From Roseovarius sp. ZX-A-9 (lineage in GTDB: Bacteria > Pseudomonadota > Alphaproteobacteria > Rhodobacterales > Rhodobacteraceae): a stretch of 64,000 nt of DNA. How positions within the stretch are numbered: position 1 is the first letter of the stretch; every line of letters begins with the position of its first letter. Position numbers and translations under genes: made by a program. Below the pieces are notes generated by a model, which was given only the letters and a program-made list of their open reading frames with translations, was not told where the DNA came from and ran no database searches. The stretch is from contig NZ_JAPWHW010000001.1 in the NCBI RefSeq assembly GCF_028369135.1, positions 372,001-436,000 of the forward strand, written 5' to 3'. This document shows positions 25,694-34,990 of the stretch, piece after piece.

Positions 25694-26236
25694 ATGTTTC
25701 GCACCTACATAAGCGCCTTGATAATGTTCGTTGCCTCGGCAACCACGCTGAACGCAGCAACATATAATGTGTTCGGTTCCTTCAGTGGAGGCCAACTCGG
25801 AACCGTCAAATTTGACTTCAGTGTAACCGGTGATTTCTCTACCGACATCCCGGAAACCGATACGGGATTGATCATCAATTCCATCACCTCGACGGTGGTT
25901 GGCGGAGATCCGTTCCCAGTCGGGGGTGGTTACGGGTTTAGGTACTATTCAACCCAAGACATGCTCGTTTTCGGCGGCAGGGCGTCAGGAGTAGGTGGCA
26001 TCTTTAGCCCGTACACAGATTTCGGTTTATTGATCGAAGACTTGTCAGCCAAACCGTGGATTTCAAAGGTCGTTGATTCGCTCGATTCCGAATCAGGTAA
26101 CGCGTTCCCCAATATTGACACGGGTACCGTCACCCTGGCGCCGGTTCCCCTGCCAGCAGGCTTGCCGCTTCTGCTGAGCGGGCTCGTCGGGATGGCTGGC
26201 TTTCGGATGCGGAAGAGGAAAGTTACGAAGTCGTAA
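25694..26236 (+). CDS. VPLPA-CTERM sorted exoprotein
   Basis: 180 residues from the ATG at 25694, preceded by AGGAGGAG. Signal peptide at 1-22 (ISALIMFVASATTLNAA). The body is Gly/Ser/Thr-rich beta-type sequence (VFGSFSGGQLGTVKFDFSVT). The C-terminus is VPLPAGLPLLLSGLVG followed by FRMRKRK, a VPLPA-CTERM tripartite sorting tail: motif, membrane helix, basic cluster. Such proteins are processed by an exosortase and are tied to exopolysaccharide in Rhodobacteraceae. Base composition is visibly AT-richer than neighbouring genes. No exosortase gene is in the window. Confidence 0.85.
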   Translation: MFRTYISALIMFVASATTLNAATYNVFGSFSGGQLGTVKFDFSVTGDFSTDIPETDTGLIINSITSTVVGGDPFPVGGGYGFRYYSTQDMLVFGGRASGVGGIFSPYTDFGLLIEDLSAKPWISKVVDSLDSESGNAFPNIDTGTVTLAPVPLPAGLPLLLSGLVGMAGFRMRKRKVTKS

Positions 26237-26243
26237 ACCCACC

Positions 26244-26264
26244 GGCGCGCGGCCCCCGCGCGCC
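26244..26264. terminator. Hairpin between convergent VPLPA-CTERM and kdsD genes
   Basis: GGCGCGCGG (26244-26252) and CCGCGCGCC (26256-26264) form a perfect 9-bp stem with a CCC loop. It lies between two convergent stops and could serve both transcripts, although neither side has a long T-run. Confidence 0.5.
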
Positions 26265-26265
26265 C

Positions 26266-27225
26266 TCAGGCCACGCCGGCCCGCAGTGCATCATGGATAT
26301 GCACCAACCCCAAGAGCGCGCCGTCGTCGCCCACCACGAAGAGTGCCGAAATCTTGTTGGCGTTCATCACCCCCAGCGCCTCGGACAGCAGGGCATCGGG
26401 GCGGGTTGTGCGCGGCCCGCGCGTGGCGACCTCGCCAGCGTTGCGCTCCATCAGATGGGTCAGGTTACGCCGCAGGTCGCCGTCGGTGATCACGCCGGTC
26501 AGCATACCGCGCTCGACAACGGCGGCCACGCCAAACCCCTTGGCGGTCATTTCCAGTAGCGTCTCGCCCATGGCTGTATGTTCGTGCACCACGGGCAGCT
26601 TGTCGCCCGTATGCATCACCGCGCTGACCGTCAGCAACTGCGCGCCCAGCGTGCCACCGGGATGCAGCGCGCGAAAGCTCTCCTGCTCGAAGCCGCGCAG
26701 TTTCATCAGCGCCACCGCCAGCGCGTCGCCCAGCGCCATCGTGCAGGTCGTGCTGGTGGTCGGCGCCATGCCGATGCCGCAGGCCTCGGGCGCGTCGGGC
26801 AACAACAGCAGGTGATCGGCTTGCACCGCCAGCGTGCTGTGCGGGTTCTTGGTCATGGCGATCAGCGGGATCGAGAACCGCCGCGTATGGGCGATGATAT
26901 CGGCCAGTTCGCGGGTCTCGCCCGAGTTCGAGATCAGGATCACCGCATCCTTGGACGTGATCATCCCCAGATCGCCATGGCTCGCCTCGCCGGGATGCAC
27001 CGCCTGCGCGGGCGTGCCGGTGCTGGCCATGGTCGCCGCGATCTTGTGCGCCACATGGCCCGATTTGCCCATGCCGGACACGATCACGCGCCCGCCCACA
27101 TCCAGCAGCACCTCGACCGCCGCATCGAAATCCGCCGGCATCGCGTCGCGCATCGACAAGATCGCCGCGCCTTCGACGGCCAGGACCTCGCGGGCGATCT
27201 CTGTCGGACTGGGCTCTTGGGTCAT
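26266..27225 (-). CDS. kdsD: Arabinose-5-phosphate isomerase (KdsD/KpsF/GutQ family)
   Basis: 319 residues: a SIS domain (residues about 40-175; VIVSGMGKSGHVAHKIAATM, HPGEASHGDLGMI, LISNSGETRELADII) followed by two CBS domains (about 200-319), the complete KdsD layout. The conserved His of HPGEASHGD is present. It converts ribulose-5-phosphate to arabinose-5-phosphate, the first step of Kdo synthesis for lipopolysaccharide. kdsB is encoded in the same region at 34000. Confidence 0.93.
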   Translation of the reverse strand: MTQEPSPTEIAREVLAVEGAAILSMRDAMPADFDAAVEVLLDVGGRVIVSGMGKSGHVAHKIAATMASTGTPAQAVHPGEASHGDLGMITSKDAVILISNSGETRELADIIAHTRRFSIPLIAMTKNPHSTLAVQADHLLLLPDAPEACGIGMAPTTSTTCTMALGDALAVALMKLRGFEQESFRALHPGGTLGAQLLTVSAVMHTGDKLPVVHEHTAMGETLLEMTAKGFGVAAVVERGMLTGVITDGDLRRNLTHLMERNAGEVATRGPRTTRPDALLSEALGVMNANKISALFVVGDDGALLGLVHIHDALRAGVA

Positions 27226-27363
27226 GCATGTCGCTCCGCTGTCGCTCTGGCAGGGTGATAGCGCGCCGCCCGCCCCGAGGGAAGCCCCGCCCGGTTTGTA
27301 CCTCCGGCAGACGGGTACAATCCCGCCCTATACAGCCCCTGCGCGCGCGACTACCGTCCCGCC

Positions 27364-28587
27364 ATGACCGATGCAGACATCCTCGACAGCCGCTATTCCT
27401 GGGCACGCCTGGCCATTTCGCTGGCAATTGCCACCGTGGGCAGCGTGGGCATGTGGGTGATCGTGCTGGTCATGCCCGGCGTGCAGGCCGAATTCGGCCT
27501 CGAACGCGCCGATGCGTCACTGCCCTACACGGTGTGCATGATCGCCTTTGCCATCGGCAATTTCGTTGTTGGCCGGGTGGTGGACCGGTTCGGCGTGACA
27601 AAGGCGCTTAGTGGCTCGGCCGTCCTCATCGGCGGCGCGATGGCGCTGGTGGCCATAGCCCCCTCGGCAACCGCGCTCACGGCGCTGCACGCGGTGATCG
27701 GGCTTGGCTCCGCCGTCACCTTTGGCCCGCTCATGGCGGATATATCCCTGTGGTTCGTGCGGCGGCGCGGCATCGCCGTGGCCATCACCGCCAGCGGCAA
27801 TTACCTTGCCGGCGCGTTCTGGCCGCTGGTCCTCAGCGGGGTGCTGGCAACCTCAGGCTGGCGCGCGGTCTATGCCCTGTTGGCGATCCTCGTGCCCTGC
27901 CTGATGATTCCACTGGCACTGCTGCTGCGCCGCCGCGTGCCCGAAGGCGCGATCCGCCACTCCGACAGCCTGTCGGGGAAGCGCGCAGGATCGGCGGGCC
28001 TCAGCCCACGCCTGTTGCAATACATGCTGGCAGCAGCCGGCATCGGCTGTTGCGTGGCGATGGCCATGCCCCAGGTCCATATCGTCAGCCTCTGCGTCGA
28101 TCTGGGGTTCGGCGCGGTGGCAGGCGGGCAGATGCTGTCGCTGATGCTGTTCGGCGGCGTTGTTTCGCGGATATTCTTCGGCATGGTGGCCGACCGGCTG
28201 GGCGGCGTGCGCACGGTGCTGATCAGTTCGGGCCTGCAATGCGCCGCGCTGTTTCTCTATCTGCCAGCGGGCGGGCTGGTGTCGCTTTATACCGTGTCGC
28301 TGGTCTTTGGCCTGTCGCAGGGCGGCATCGTGCCCAGCTATACGCTGGTCGTGCGCGAATACATGCCGTCGCGCGAGGCTGGCCGCCGCGTGGGATTCGT
28401 GATGATGTCGACCATCGGGGGCATGGCGATCGGCGGCTGGATGTCGGGCTGGATCTATGACCTAACCGGCAGCTACCAGGCGGCGTTTCTCAACGGGATC
28501 GCGTTCAACTTCGTCAATATCGCGATCATGGTCACGCTCTTGCTGCGCACCCGGACACCGAAAGAACCGCAAGCCGTGGCCGCGTAA
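27364..28587 (+). CDS. MFS transporter (monocarboxylate-like)
   Basis: 407 residues with 12 hydrophobic segments. The MFS loop motif between helices 2 and 3 reads GRVVDRFGVTKAL, and its repeat between 8 and 9 reads GMVADRLGGVRTV. The overall pattern, with WFVRRRGIAVAITASGNYL in helices 4-5, fits the oxalate/monocarboxylate carrier branch. The substrate is unknown. A single gene divergent from kdsD. Confidence 0.85.
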   Translation: MTDADILDSRYSWARLAISLAIATVGSVGMWVIVLVMPGVQAEFGLERADASLPYTVCMIAFAIGNFVVGRVVDRFGVTKALSGSAVLIGGAMALVAIAPSATALTALHAVIGLGSAVTFGPLMADISLWFVRRRGIAVAITASGNYLAGAFWPLVLSGVLATSGWRAVYALLAILVPCLMIPLALLLRRRVPEGAIRHSDSLSGKRAGSAGLSPRLLQYMLAAAGIGCCVAMAMPQVHIVSLCVDLGFGAVAGGQMLSLMLFGGVVSRIFFGMVADRLGGVRTVLISSGLQCAALFLYLPAGGLVSLYTVSLVFGLSQGGIVPSYTLVVREYMPSREAGRRVGFVMMSTIGGMAIGGWMSGWIYDLTGSYQAAFLNGIAFNFVNIAIMVTLLLRTRTPKEPQAVAA

Positions 28588-28612
28588 CGCGCCGCCAGAC
28601 TGCCTTGGCGCC

Positions 28613-29527
28613 TTAATCCCCCGGCACGTTCAGCATGTGGCGCTCACCGCGCGCCGCTGCCAATGCGATCTGCTTTTGCCGCTCGCGAAAGCGCTCCTTG
28701 GCCTCGGCGCTGGTTTCGTCAATACATTGGTGGCACGACACGCCCTGCTCGAACTCAGGGCGCGCTGTGTCTTCGGGCAGGATCGGTCGACGGCAGGCAT
28801 GGCACAGCTCATGCGGCCCCACGCGCAGCCCGTGCCCGACCGAAACGCGCCCGTCAAAAACAAAGCACTCGCCGCGCCACGTACTCTCGGCCTCGGGCAC
28901 CTCTTCGAGGTATTTCAGGATACCGCCCTTGAGGTGATAGACCTCATCAACCCCCTGCCCCAGCAGGTAATTCGTGCTTTTCTCGCAACGGATGCCGCCG
29001 GTGCAGAACATCGCGATCCGCTTGTTGTGAAAGCGGTGCTTGTTCTTCTCCCACCATGCGGGAAAGTCGCGGAAGCTGTCAGTGGCCGGATCAACCGCAC
29101 CCTCAAACGTCCCGATCGCCACTTCGTAGTCGTTGCGCGTGTCGATCACCGCCACGTCCGGGCTGGTGATCAACTCATTCCAGTCAGCAGGCTCGACGTA
29201 ATGGCCGACCCCGGCCAGCGGATCGACATCCGGCTGGCCCATCGTGACGATTTCCTTTTTCAGCCGCACCTTGAGGCGGCCAAAGGGCTGCGTCTCGCTG
29301 AAGCTCTCCTTGTGCTCCAGACCTTCGCAGCCGGGCAGACCACGCAGATGCGCCAGCACCGCGTCGATACCCTTGCGCGACCCGGCGATGGTGCCATTCA
29401 CCCCCTCGCCCGCCAGCAGCAAGATGCCGGTAATTCCCTCACGCTCGCACAGCGCCAGAAGCGGGGCGCGCAGCGCCTCGGGGTCGTCAAATCGGGTGAA
29501 ATGATAGAGAGCAGCAATGGTATACAT
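28613..29527 (-). CDS. trhO: tRNA uridine(34) hydroxylase (TrhO, rhodanese-like)
   Basis: 304 residues from the ATG at 29527, where similarity begins ([20 protein letters not shown]). The N-terminal half carries [20 protein letters not shown], a UPF0176 signature. A rhodanese domain follows with the catalytic Cys in [18 protein letters not shown]-terminal Cys-rich tail ([21 protein letters not shown]) is also typical. TrhO makes 5-hydroxyuridine at tRNA wobble position 34 using oxygen. Single gene. Confidence 0.92.
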   Translation of the reverse strand: MYTIAALYHFTRFDDPEALRAPLLALCEREGITGILLLAGEGVNGTIAGSRKGIDAVLAHLRGLPGCEGLEHKESFSETQPFGRLKVRLKKEIVTMGQPDVDPLAGVGHYVEPADWNELITSPDVAVIDTRNDYEVAIGTFEGAVDPATDSFRDFPAWWEKNKHRFHNKRIAMFCTGGIRCEKSTNYLLGQGVDEVYHLKGGILKYLEEVPEAESTWRGECFVFDGRVSVGHGLRVGPHELCHACRRPILPEDTARPEFEQGVSCHQCIDETSAEAKERFRERQKQIALAAARGERHMLNVPGD

Positions 29528-29628
29528 GGCCCGGGTCTCTACGCCTTCATGCTGCGCCGGGCAAGGGCACGCTTGACGCAGCGCCCGCCGCTCCCTACCC
29601 ATATTCCACCCAGCTAGGAGAACCAGCC

Positions 29629-30228
29629 ATGCCACGTGCCCTGATCGTGATCGACGTCCAGTACGATTTCTGTCCCGGTGGCGCACTGGGGGTGGCGGAC
29701 GGCGACACCATCGTGCCCGGCATCAACAGGCGCATCGAGGATGCACCCGTCGTGATCCTGACCCAGGACTGGCACCCGGCGGGCCATTTGTCCTTCGCCT
29801 CGTCCCACCCGGGCAAGGCGCCGGCGGATATGATCGACATGCCCTACGGCCCTCAGGTGCTCTGGCCCGATCACTGCGTCCAGGGCAGCCATGGCGCCGC
29901 GTTTCATGAAGACCTGCTCACCGACCCTGCCGACATGATCATCCGCAAGGGCTACAACCCCGAGATCGACAGCTATTCGGCGTTCTTCGAGAACGATCGC
30001 GAAACGGCGACCGGCCTGCACGGTTACCTACAGTCGCGTGGAATATCACGGCTGATGCTCGTCGGCCTCGCGACCGATTTCTGCGTGGCTTACTCGGCAG
30101 AAGACGCCGCGCAGCTGGGCTATGACGTGCAGGTGGATATCTCGCTTTGTCGGGCGATCGACCTTGATGGCTCGATGGCCACCGCGAAAGCGCGGATGCT
30201 GGCCGCCGGTGTCACCTTGCTCGACTGA
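29629..30228 (+). CDS. pncA: Nicotinamidase
   Basis: 199 residues. The catalytic triad is visible: Asp in [14 protein letters not shown] (residue 8), Lys in [15 protein letters not shown] (near 106) and Cys in [12 protein letters not shown] (near 150). Metal ligands lie in [13 protein letters not shown]. It hydrolyses nicotinamide to nicotinate for NAD salvage in the cytosol. The 3' end overlaps the convergent VanZ-like gene by 17 bases. Confidence 0.94.
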   Translation: MPRALIVIDVQYDFCPGGALGVADGDTIVPGINRRIEDAPVVILTQDWHPAGHLSFASSHPGKAPADMIDMPYGPQVLWPDHCVQGSHGAAFHEDLLTDPADMIIRKGYNPEIDSYSAFFENDRETATGLHGYLQSRGISRLMLVGLATDFCVAYSAEDAAQLGYDVQVDISLCRAIDLDGSMATAKARMLAAGVTLLD

Positions 30229-30589
30229 TCCGTCCCGCGCCTTGCCACAGGCCCACGTAGCGGCCAACGATCCCCCCTGCCAGCGCCCCTGCCGCATCGG
30301 CCAGCACATCAAGCATCTCGGCTGAGCGTCCGACATGGGGCTGGATCACCTCGATCAGCCCGCCATAGGCCACTGCGGCGATGAAAACCCCAAGGAAATA
30401 GCGCGGATAGGCCAGGCTGAGGGGCAAGGCCAGCACCGCAAAGGCAACGAAATGCTGCAGCTTGTCGGAATGCGACATCGTCTGCATCTGCGGTATCGGT
30501 GTCAGCGTCACGAAGCCGATCAGCAGCACCAGCGCCGCGGTCAACCACCACGCCACCCTGCCCGAAATTATCCCGCGTCTCGCCTGCAT
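30212..30589 (-). CDS. VanZ-like small membrane protein
   Basis: 125 residues from the ATG at 30589; earlier starts would add a proline/arginine-rich non-homologous extension. Four hydrophobic segments and the VanZ motif [19 protein letters not shown] near residue 35, with [20 protein letters not shown] near 85. The function of these single-domain proteins in Gram-negatives is not known. It is divergent from glmM and overlaps the 3' end of pncA. Confidence 0.78.
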   Translation of the reverse strand: MQARRGIISGRVAWWLTAALVLLIGFVTLTPIPQMQTMSHSDKLQHFVAFAVLALPLSLAYPRYFLGVFIAAVAYGGLIEVIQPHVGRSAEMLDVLADAAGALAGGIVGRYVGLWQGAGRISRAR

Positions 30590-30770
30590 CCGATTACCAC
30601 TCCGGGGTCTGTGCCCATCTTTTCCTGCCGCAACGCGCCGGGCGGGACCAGCGTGGCATCCGCGCAAACCCGCGCGCGCGCCACCTCGCCACTCGCCAAA
30701 TCGGCCCGTCGGGTATATGACAATCCGGGTTGCGCCCGGCAGGGTGACATATCGAAGAAAGAGAAGCCAG

Positions 30771-32120
30771 ATGACGCGTAAGATTTTCGGCACCGACGGT
30801 ATCCGGGGCACGGCAAACACCTATCCCATGACAGCAGACAACGCCCTGCGCATTGGCGCGGCGGCCGGGCGTCACTTCCGCCGCGACAAATCGAACGGGC
30901 ACCGGGTGGTCATCGGCAAGGATACGCGCCGATCGGGCTACATGCTGGAAAACGCGTTGACCGCCGGGCTGACATCGACGGGCATGAACGTGCTGCTGCT
31001 GGGCCCGGTCCCGACACCGGCAGTCGGCCTGCTGACACGGTCCATGCGGGCCGATCTGGGCATCATGATCTCGGCCAGCCACAACCCGCATTACGATAAC
31101 GGGATCAAGTTCTTCGGCCCTGACGGCTTCAAGCTCGACGATGAATCCGAGGCCGAGATCGAACAAATCCTCGCCGGTGACATTTCCCCGGTCCAGCCGT
31201 TGAACATCGGGCGCGCCAAGCGCATCGAGCATGGTCAGGGCCGCTACGTGGAATATGCCAAGACAACGATCCCGCGCGATGTGCGCCTCAGCGGGCTCAA
31301 GGTGGTCGTGGATTGCGCCAATGGTGCCGCGTACCGCGCCGCCCCCGACGTGCTGTGGGAGCTGGGCGCCGAAGTGGTGCCTATCGGCATTGCGCCCAAC
31401 GGCTATAACATCAACCTCGATTGCGGCTCGACCAACCCGCAGGCCGCCGTGGCGGCCGTCCGCGAACATGGCGCCGATCTGGGAATCTGCCTTGATGGCG
31501 ACGCGGACCGGATCATCATCATCGACGAGGCCGGGATTGTCGCCGATGGCGATCAGATCATGGCGCTCTTTGCCGCGGCCTGGGCCGATGCCGGGCTGTT
31601 GCGCGGCGGCACGCTGATCACCACCGTGATGTCGAACCTCGGTCTGGAGCGGTTCTGCAAGAACCGCGGCCTGGCGATGGAACGCACCAGCGTGGGCGAC
31701 CGCCATGTGGTCGCGCGGATGCGCGAGGGCGGGTTCAACCTCGGCGGCGAACAGTCGGGGCATATCGTCATGACCGATTATGCCACCACCGGCGACGGGC
31801 TGATCGCAGGCATACAGTTCCTCGCGGCCATGGTCACATCCGGCAAACCCGCCAGCGAGCTTATCCGCAATTTCGAAGCGGTCCCGCAAAAGCTGGAGAA
31901 CGTGAAATACAGCAGCGGCGCCGATCCGCTGGGCGCGGAAAGCGTGACCGCGCTGATCGCGGCACAGGAAAAACGGATCGAGGGCCAGGGCCGCCTGCTG
32001 ATCCGCAAATCCGGGACCGAGCCGCTGATCCGCGTCATGGCAGAATGCGAGGACGAGGCCCTGCTGAATGATGTGGTGATGACCATCGCCGACGCAGTGC
32101 GCGAGGCAGGCAAACACTGA
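30771..32120 (+). CDS. glmM: Phosphoglucosamine mutase
   Basis: 449 residues, standard for GlmM. The N-terminus [13 protein letters not shown], the phosphoserine loop [13 protein letters not shown] near residue 100, the metal-binding DGDADR near residue 243 and the C-terminal [14 protein letters not shown] are all present. It converts glucosamine-6-phosphate to glucosamine-1-phosphate for UDP-GlcNAc, feeding murein and lipopolysaccharide. A weak AAG-rich ribosome site precedes the ATG. Confidence 0.97.
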   Translation: MTRKIFGTDGIRGTANTYPMTADNALRIGAAAGRHFRRDKSNGHRVVIGKDTRRSGYMLENALTAGLTSTGMNVLLLGPVPTPAVGLLTRSMRADLGIMISASHNPHYDNGIKFFGPDGFKLDDESEAEIEQILAGDISPVQPLNIGRAKRIEHGQGRYVEYAKTTIPRDVRLSGLKVVVDCANGAAYRAAPDVLWELGAEVVPIGIAPNGYNINLDCGSTNPQAAVAAVREHGADLGICLDGDADRIIIIDEAGIVADGDQIMALFAAAWADAGLLRGGTLITTVMSNLGLERFCKNRGLAMERTSVGDRHVVARMREGGFNLGGEQSGHIVMTDYATTGDGLIAGIQFLAAMVTSGKPASELIRNFEAVPQKLENVKYSSGADPLGAESVTALIAAQEKRIEGQGRLLIRKSGTEPLIRVMAECEDEALLNDVVMTIADAVREAGKH

Positions 32121-32131
32121 ACCGGTATCGC

Positions 32132-32153
32132 CCGGAAAACCTGCAATTTCCGG
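32132..32153 (+). terminator. Weak hairpin after glmM
   Basis: CCGGAAA (32132-32138) and TTTCCGG (32147-32153) pair perfectly around an 8-nt loop, 12 nt after the glmM stop, followed by a small CCCG/CGGG stem. No T-run, so it is only a possible transcript end between convergent genes. Confidence 0.3.
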
Positions 32154-32235
32154 CCCGCTTTCGGGGCGGAAAACGCGCGTGCGTGCCAACAAGGCGCTTC
32201 GCGGCTTTCCCGTTTCAGTTCAGATGCTTGTCGCT

Positions 32236-33057
32236 CTAGCGGCGCGCGTTCCAGCTGGCCGAGGCATGACGGCGGGTGTAAAATTCGCCCATCAACCCGA
32301 TCACGATAAAGACCACCCCGACGATCACCGGGTATTCGATCGACGAATTGCGCGGAAAGTAATTGACGAAAACGAAGCCGCGCGACTGATCGATCAGGTG
32401 AAACAGCGGATTCCAGTCAAACATCGCCAGCATCGTCGGCGGCAGTGAATTGGCCACGAACATCTTGCCCGACGCGATCATGTTGGCGCGCTGGTAGACT
32501 GTCACGAAGGTCGATGTAAACGTGGGGAACCACGGCTTCATCGCCAACAGCACCAGCCCCAGTGCCACCGCCGTGAACCAGGCCAGCATCAACATCAGGA
32601 ACGCCCAGAACGGCTGATCTATGGTGAACGGCTTGAAGCCCACATGATAGACGAAAAGGATCAGGAAAAGCGTCAGCAACTGGATATAAAGCGCCCCGAA
32701 CGCCGCCGCGCAGATCGAAACCACCGTGTTCATCGGCGCGTGTTGCATCATCGGAGAGGATGGCCCCTCGGATCCGGCCACGGCGCTCAGCGTCTTTACA
32801 TGGGACAGAAACAGGAAAATCCCCGACATGATATAAAGCAGGAAATCACCGCGCAATGCTGAACCGCGCAGGCCGAGGATCGAGAACATGATAAAAAATG
32901 ACGCGATGAAAACAACCGCCTGCAACAGGTTCAGGCCCAGCGCCATCAACGCGTTGCCATGCGCCTTGCGCACGTCGCGCACCGTCGCGTGATAGATCAG
33001 CTCGGCGAGGGATATCGCCGACTGCAGCGTCGATTTTGGTTTGGCCTGCTGAAACAT
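32236..33057 (-). CDS. ABC-2-type polysaccharide export permease, without adjacent ATPase
   Basis: 273 residues from the ATG at 33057. Six hydrophobic segments with the ABC-2 layout (LLQAVVFIASFFIMFSILGL; LYIMSGIFLFLSHVKTLSAV; NPLFHLIDQSRGFVFVNYFP near the end). The last block, a short periplasmic loop before the final helix, is typical of KpsM/Wzm-like exporters of capsule or O-antigen. The usual partner ATPase gene is absent: the next gene on this side is the convergent glmM, and cysQ is divergent. It may work with an ATPase encoded elsewhere. Confidence 0.8.
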   Translation of the reverse strand: MFQQAKPKSTLQSAISLAELIYHATVRDVRKAHGNALMALGLNLLQAVVFIASFFIMFSILGLRGSALRGDFLLYIMSGIFLFLSHVKTLSAVAGSEGPSSPMMQHAPMNTVVSICAAAFGALYIQLLTLFLILFVYHVGFKPFTIDQPFWAFLMLMLAWFTAVALGLVLLAMKPWFPTFTSTFVTVYQRANMIASGKMFVANSLPPTMLAMFDWNPLFHLIDQSRGFVFVNYFPRNSSIEYPVIVGVVFIVIGLMGEFYTRRHASASWNARR

Positions 33058-33191
33058 TATGTCGCGCCTATGCCTGCTCGGGCGGATTCTTGTACGGAAT
33101 TCTTGCTGTCCCGTTACACGCACAGCATAAGAGGCCGGGCGCTTGCCCGCAACACTCACGTTTCGACGTGCCATCGATTCCAGACAGGAGC

Positions 33192-33995
33192 ATGAATTTG
33201 GACCACACCCATTTGACCGCCACCATTCGACGTCTCGCGCTGGAGGCCGGCGATGTGATCCTGGAAGTCTACAATTCAGACGATTTCGACGTCCGGACCA
33301 AATCCGACTCGAGCCCGGTGACAGAGGCCGACGAGGCCGCCGATGCGCTGATCTCGGCAGGGCTGCGCGCCGCGTTCCCCGATATTGCCCTTGTGACCGA
33401 GGAACAGGCCGACAGCCATGCCGTGCGCGCCGATACGTTCCTGATTGTCGATCCGCTGGACGGCACCAAGGAATTCATCCACCGCCGGGGCGATTTCACC
33501 GTGAATATCGCCTATGTTGAAAACGGTGTGCCGATACGCGGCGTGGTCTATGCACCGGCCAAGGGCCGGATGTTCTTTACCATGCCGGATGGTCACGCGG
33601 TCGAGGAAACAGGGGATCTGGACAAAGATACCATTGGCCCCGTCCGCCCGATCCGCGTGTCGGACCCCGACAACGCCGCGCTGATGGTCGTTGCCTCCAA
33701 ATCCCACCGCGATCAGGCAACCGACGACTATATCGCGAAATATTCCGTCAAGGACATGAAAAGCGCGGGATCGTCGCTCAAGTTCTGCCTCGTCGCCACG
33801 GGCGAAGCGGATCTGTATCCCCGCCTGGGGCGGACGATGGAATGGGACACCGCCGCAGGCCATGCGGTGCTGACCGGCGCGGGTGGGCGCGTCGTGCGCT
33901 TCGACGATCACACAGACCTGACCTATGGTAAGGACGGCTACGCCAACCCGTTCTTCATTGCCTGCGCCCCGTCCGTGAACCTGAAAAAGGGCTGA
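33192..33995 (+). CDS. cysQ: 3'(2'),5'-bisphosphate nucleotidase (CysQ)
   Basis: 267 residues from the ATG at 33192. AGGAG lies only one base before it, so the in-frame TTG at 33198, with better spacing, is a real alternative. Inositol-monophosphatase-superfamily metal sites: SDSSPVTEADEAAD near residue 38, TEEQ, DPLDGTKEFI near 90, and WDTAAGHAVL near 218. CysQ hydrolyses 3'-phosphoadenosine-5'-phosphate, the by-product of sulfotransferases and PAPS reductase. Its presence near a NodH-like sulfotransferase gene (41036) is suggestive. It is 4 nt upstream of kdsB. Confidence 0.92.
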   Translation: MNLDHTHLTATIRRLALEAGDVILEVYNSDDFDVRTKSDSSPVTEADEAADALISAGLRAAFPDIALVTEEQADSHAVRADTFLIVDPLDGTKEFIHRRGDFTVNIAYVENGVPIRGVVYAPAKGRMFFTMPDGHAVEETGDLDKDTIGPVRPIRVSDPDNAALMVVASKSHRDQATDDYIAKYSVKDMKSAGSSLKFCLVATGEADLYPRLGRTMEWDTAAGHAVLTGAGGRVVRFDDHTDLTYGKDGYANPFFIACAPSVNLKKG

Positions 33996-33999
33996 CACC

Positions 34000-34800
34000 A
34001 TGAGCGTTCTGATCGCCATCCCCGCGCGCTACGCCTCGAGCCGCTATTCCGGCAAGCCGCTGGCGACCCTCACCGGCGCCACCGGCGAGACGAAATCGCT
34101 GATCCAGCGCTCGTGGGAGGCCGCCTGCCAGGTCAAGGGCGCGGACCGGATCGTCGTCGCCACCGATGACGCGCGGATCCGCGACGCCGCGGCCGGGTTC
34201 GGCGCCGAGGTGGTGATGACCTCGCCCGACTGTGCCAACGGCACCGAACGCTGCGCCGAAGCGGCGCAGGCATTGGGCGGCGGTTTTGATATCGTGGTGA
34301 ACCTGCAGGGCGATGCGCCGCTCACCCCGCATTGGTTCGTCGAGGATCTGGTGGCGGGCCTGCGCGACGACCCCGACGCCGAAGTCGCCACACCCGTGCT
34401 GCGCTGCGACGGGCGCGCGCTGAACGGGTTTCTCGAAGATCGCCGCAACGGTCGCGTCGGCGGCACCACCGCCGTCTTTGGCGCACGCAACCACGCGCTC
34501 TACTTCTCCAAGGAAGTGATCCCCTACACCCCCGGCACCTATGCCGACACAGACGCCACGCCCGTCTACCACCATGTCGGCGTCTATGCCTACCGCCCCG
34601 CGGCACTGGCCGCCTATTCCGGTTTCACCCCCGGTCCGCTCGAAGCGCTGGAAGGGCTGGAACAGCTGCGCTTCCTCGAACAGGGCCGCTCCATCCTTTG
34701 TGTCGAGGTCGACGCCCGTGGTCGGCAGTTCTGGGAGCTGAACAACCCAGAGGATGTTTCCAGGATCGAAACAATGATGGCCGAAATGAAAATGCCCTGA
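34000..34800 (+). CDS. kdsB: 3-deoxy-manno-octulosonate cytidylyltransferase
   Basis: 266 residues. The nucleotide-binding N-terminus IAIPARYASSRYSGKPLA, DRIVVATDDARIRDAA, the metal-site block NLQGDAPL near residue 105 and the C-terminal NNPEDVSRIE all match KdsB. It activates Kdo to CMP-Kdo in the cytosol for lipid A-core synthesis. Only 4 nt separate it from cysQ, so they share a transcript. The protein is slightly longer than in E. coli (248). Confidence 0.93.
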   Translation: MSVLIAIPARYASSRYSGKPLATLTGATGETKSLIQRSWEAACQVKGADRIVVATDDARIRDAAAGFGAEVVMTSPDCANGTERCAEAAQALGGGFDIVVNLQGDAPLTPHWFVEDLVAGLRDDPDAEVATPVLRCDGRALNGFLEDRRNGRVGGTTAVFGARNHALYFSKEVIPYTPGTYADTDATPVYHHVGVYAYRPAALAAYSGFTPGPLEALEGLEQLRFLEQGRSILCVEVDARGRQFWELNNPEDVSRIETMMAEMKMP

Positions 34801-34990
34801 TTTTTCAATCCCAGGTTGCAGTAGTCATTTTTTTTACTCTTCTTAAAGACTTGGCCGAAGCGCACCTGCCCGAAAAAATCGCAACTCTGTCCAATAATTG
34901 TCCAGTTTCCCCCTTATTGAACCACGATATTTAGTGTTTTTTATGATATGTGGGGAAACAATGGGGAACGACGTGGGGCACGAAAGTAAA
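34801..34990 (+). promoter_or_regulatory. AT-rich promoter region upstream of galU
   Basis: 190 nt that are strikingly AT-rich for this genome (TTTTTTTTACTCTTCTTAAA near 34830; ATATTTAGTGTTTTTTATGA near 34930). It should hold the galU-galE promoter. Exact boxes are not assigned. Confidence 0.45.

Noticed and set aside
30594..32192. Minus-strand open frame of 532 codons across glmM
   Set aside because: Antisense to glmM, with His/Ala/Gly-rich composition and no recognisable motif or ribosome site.
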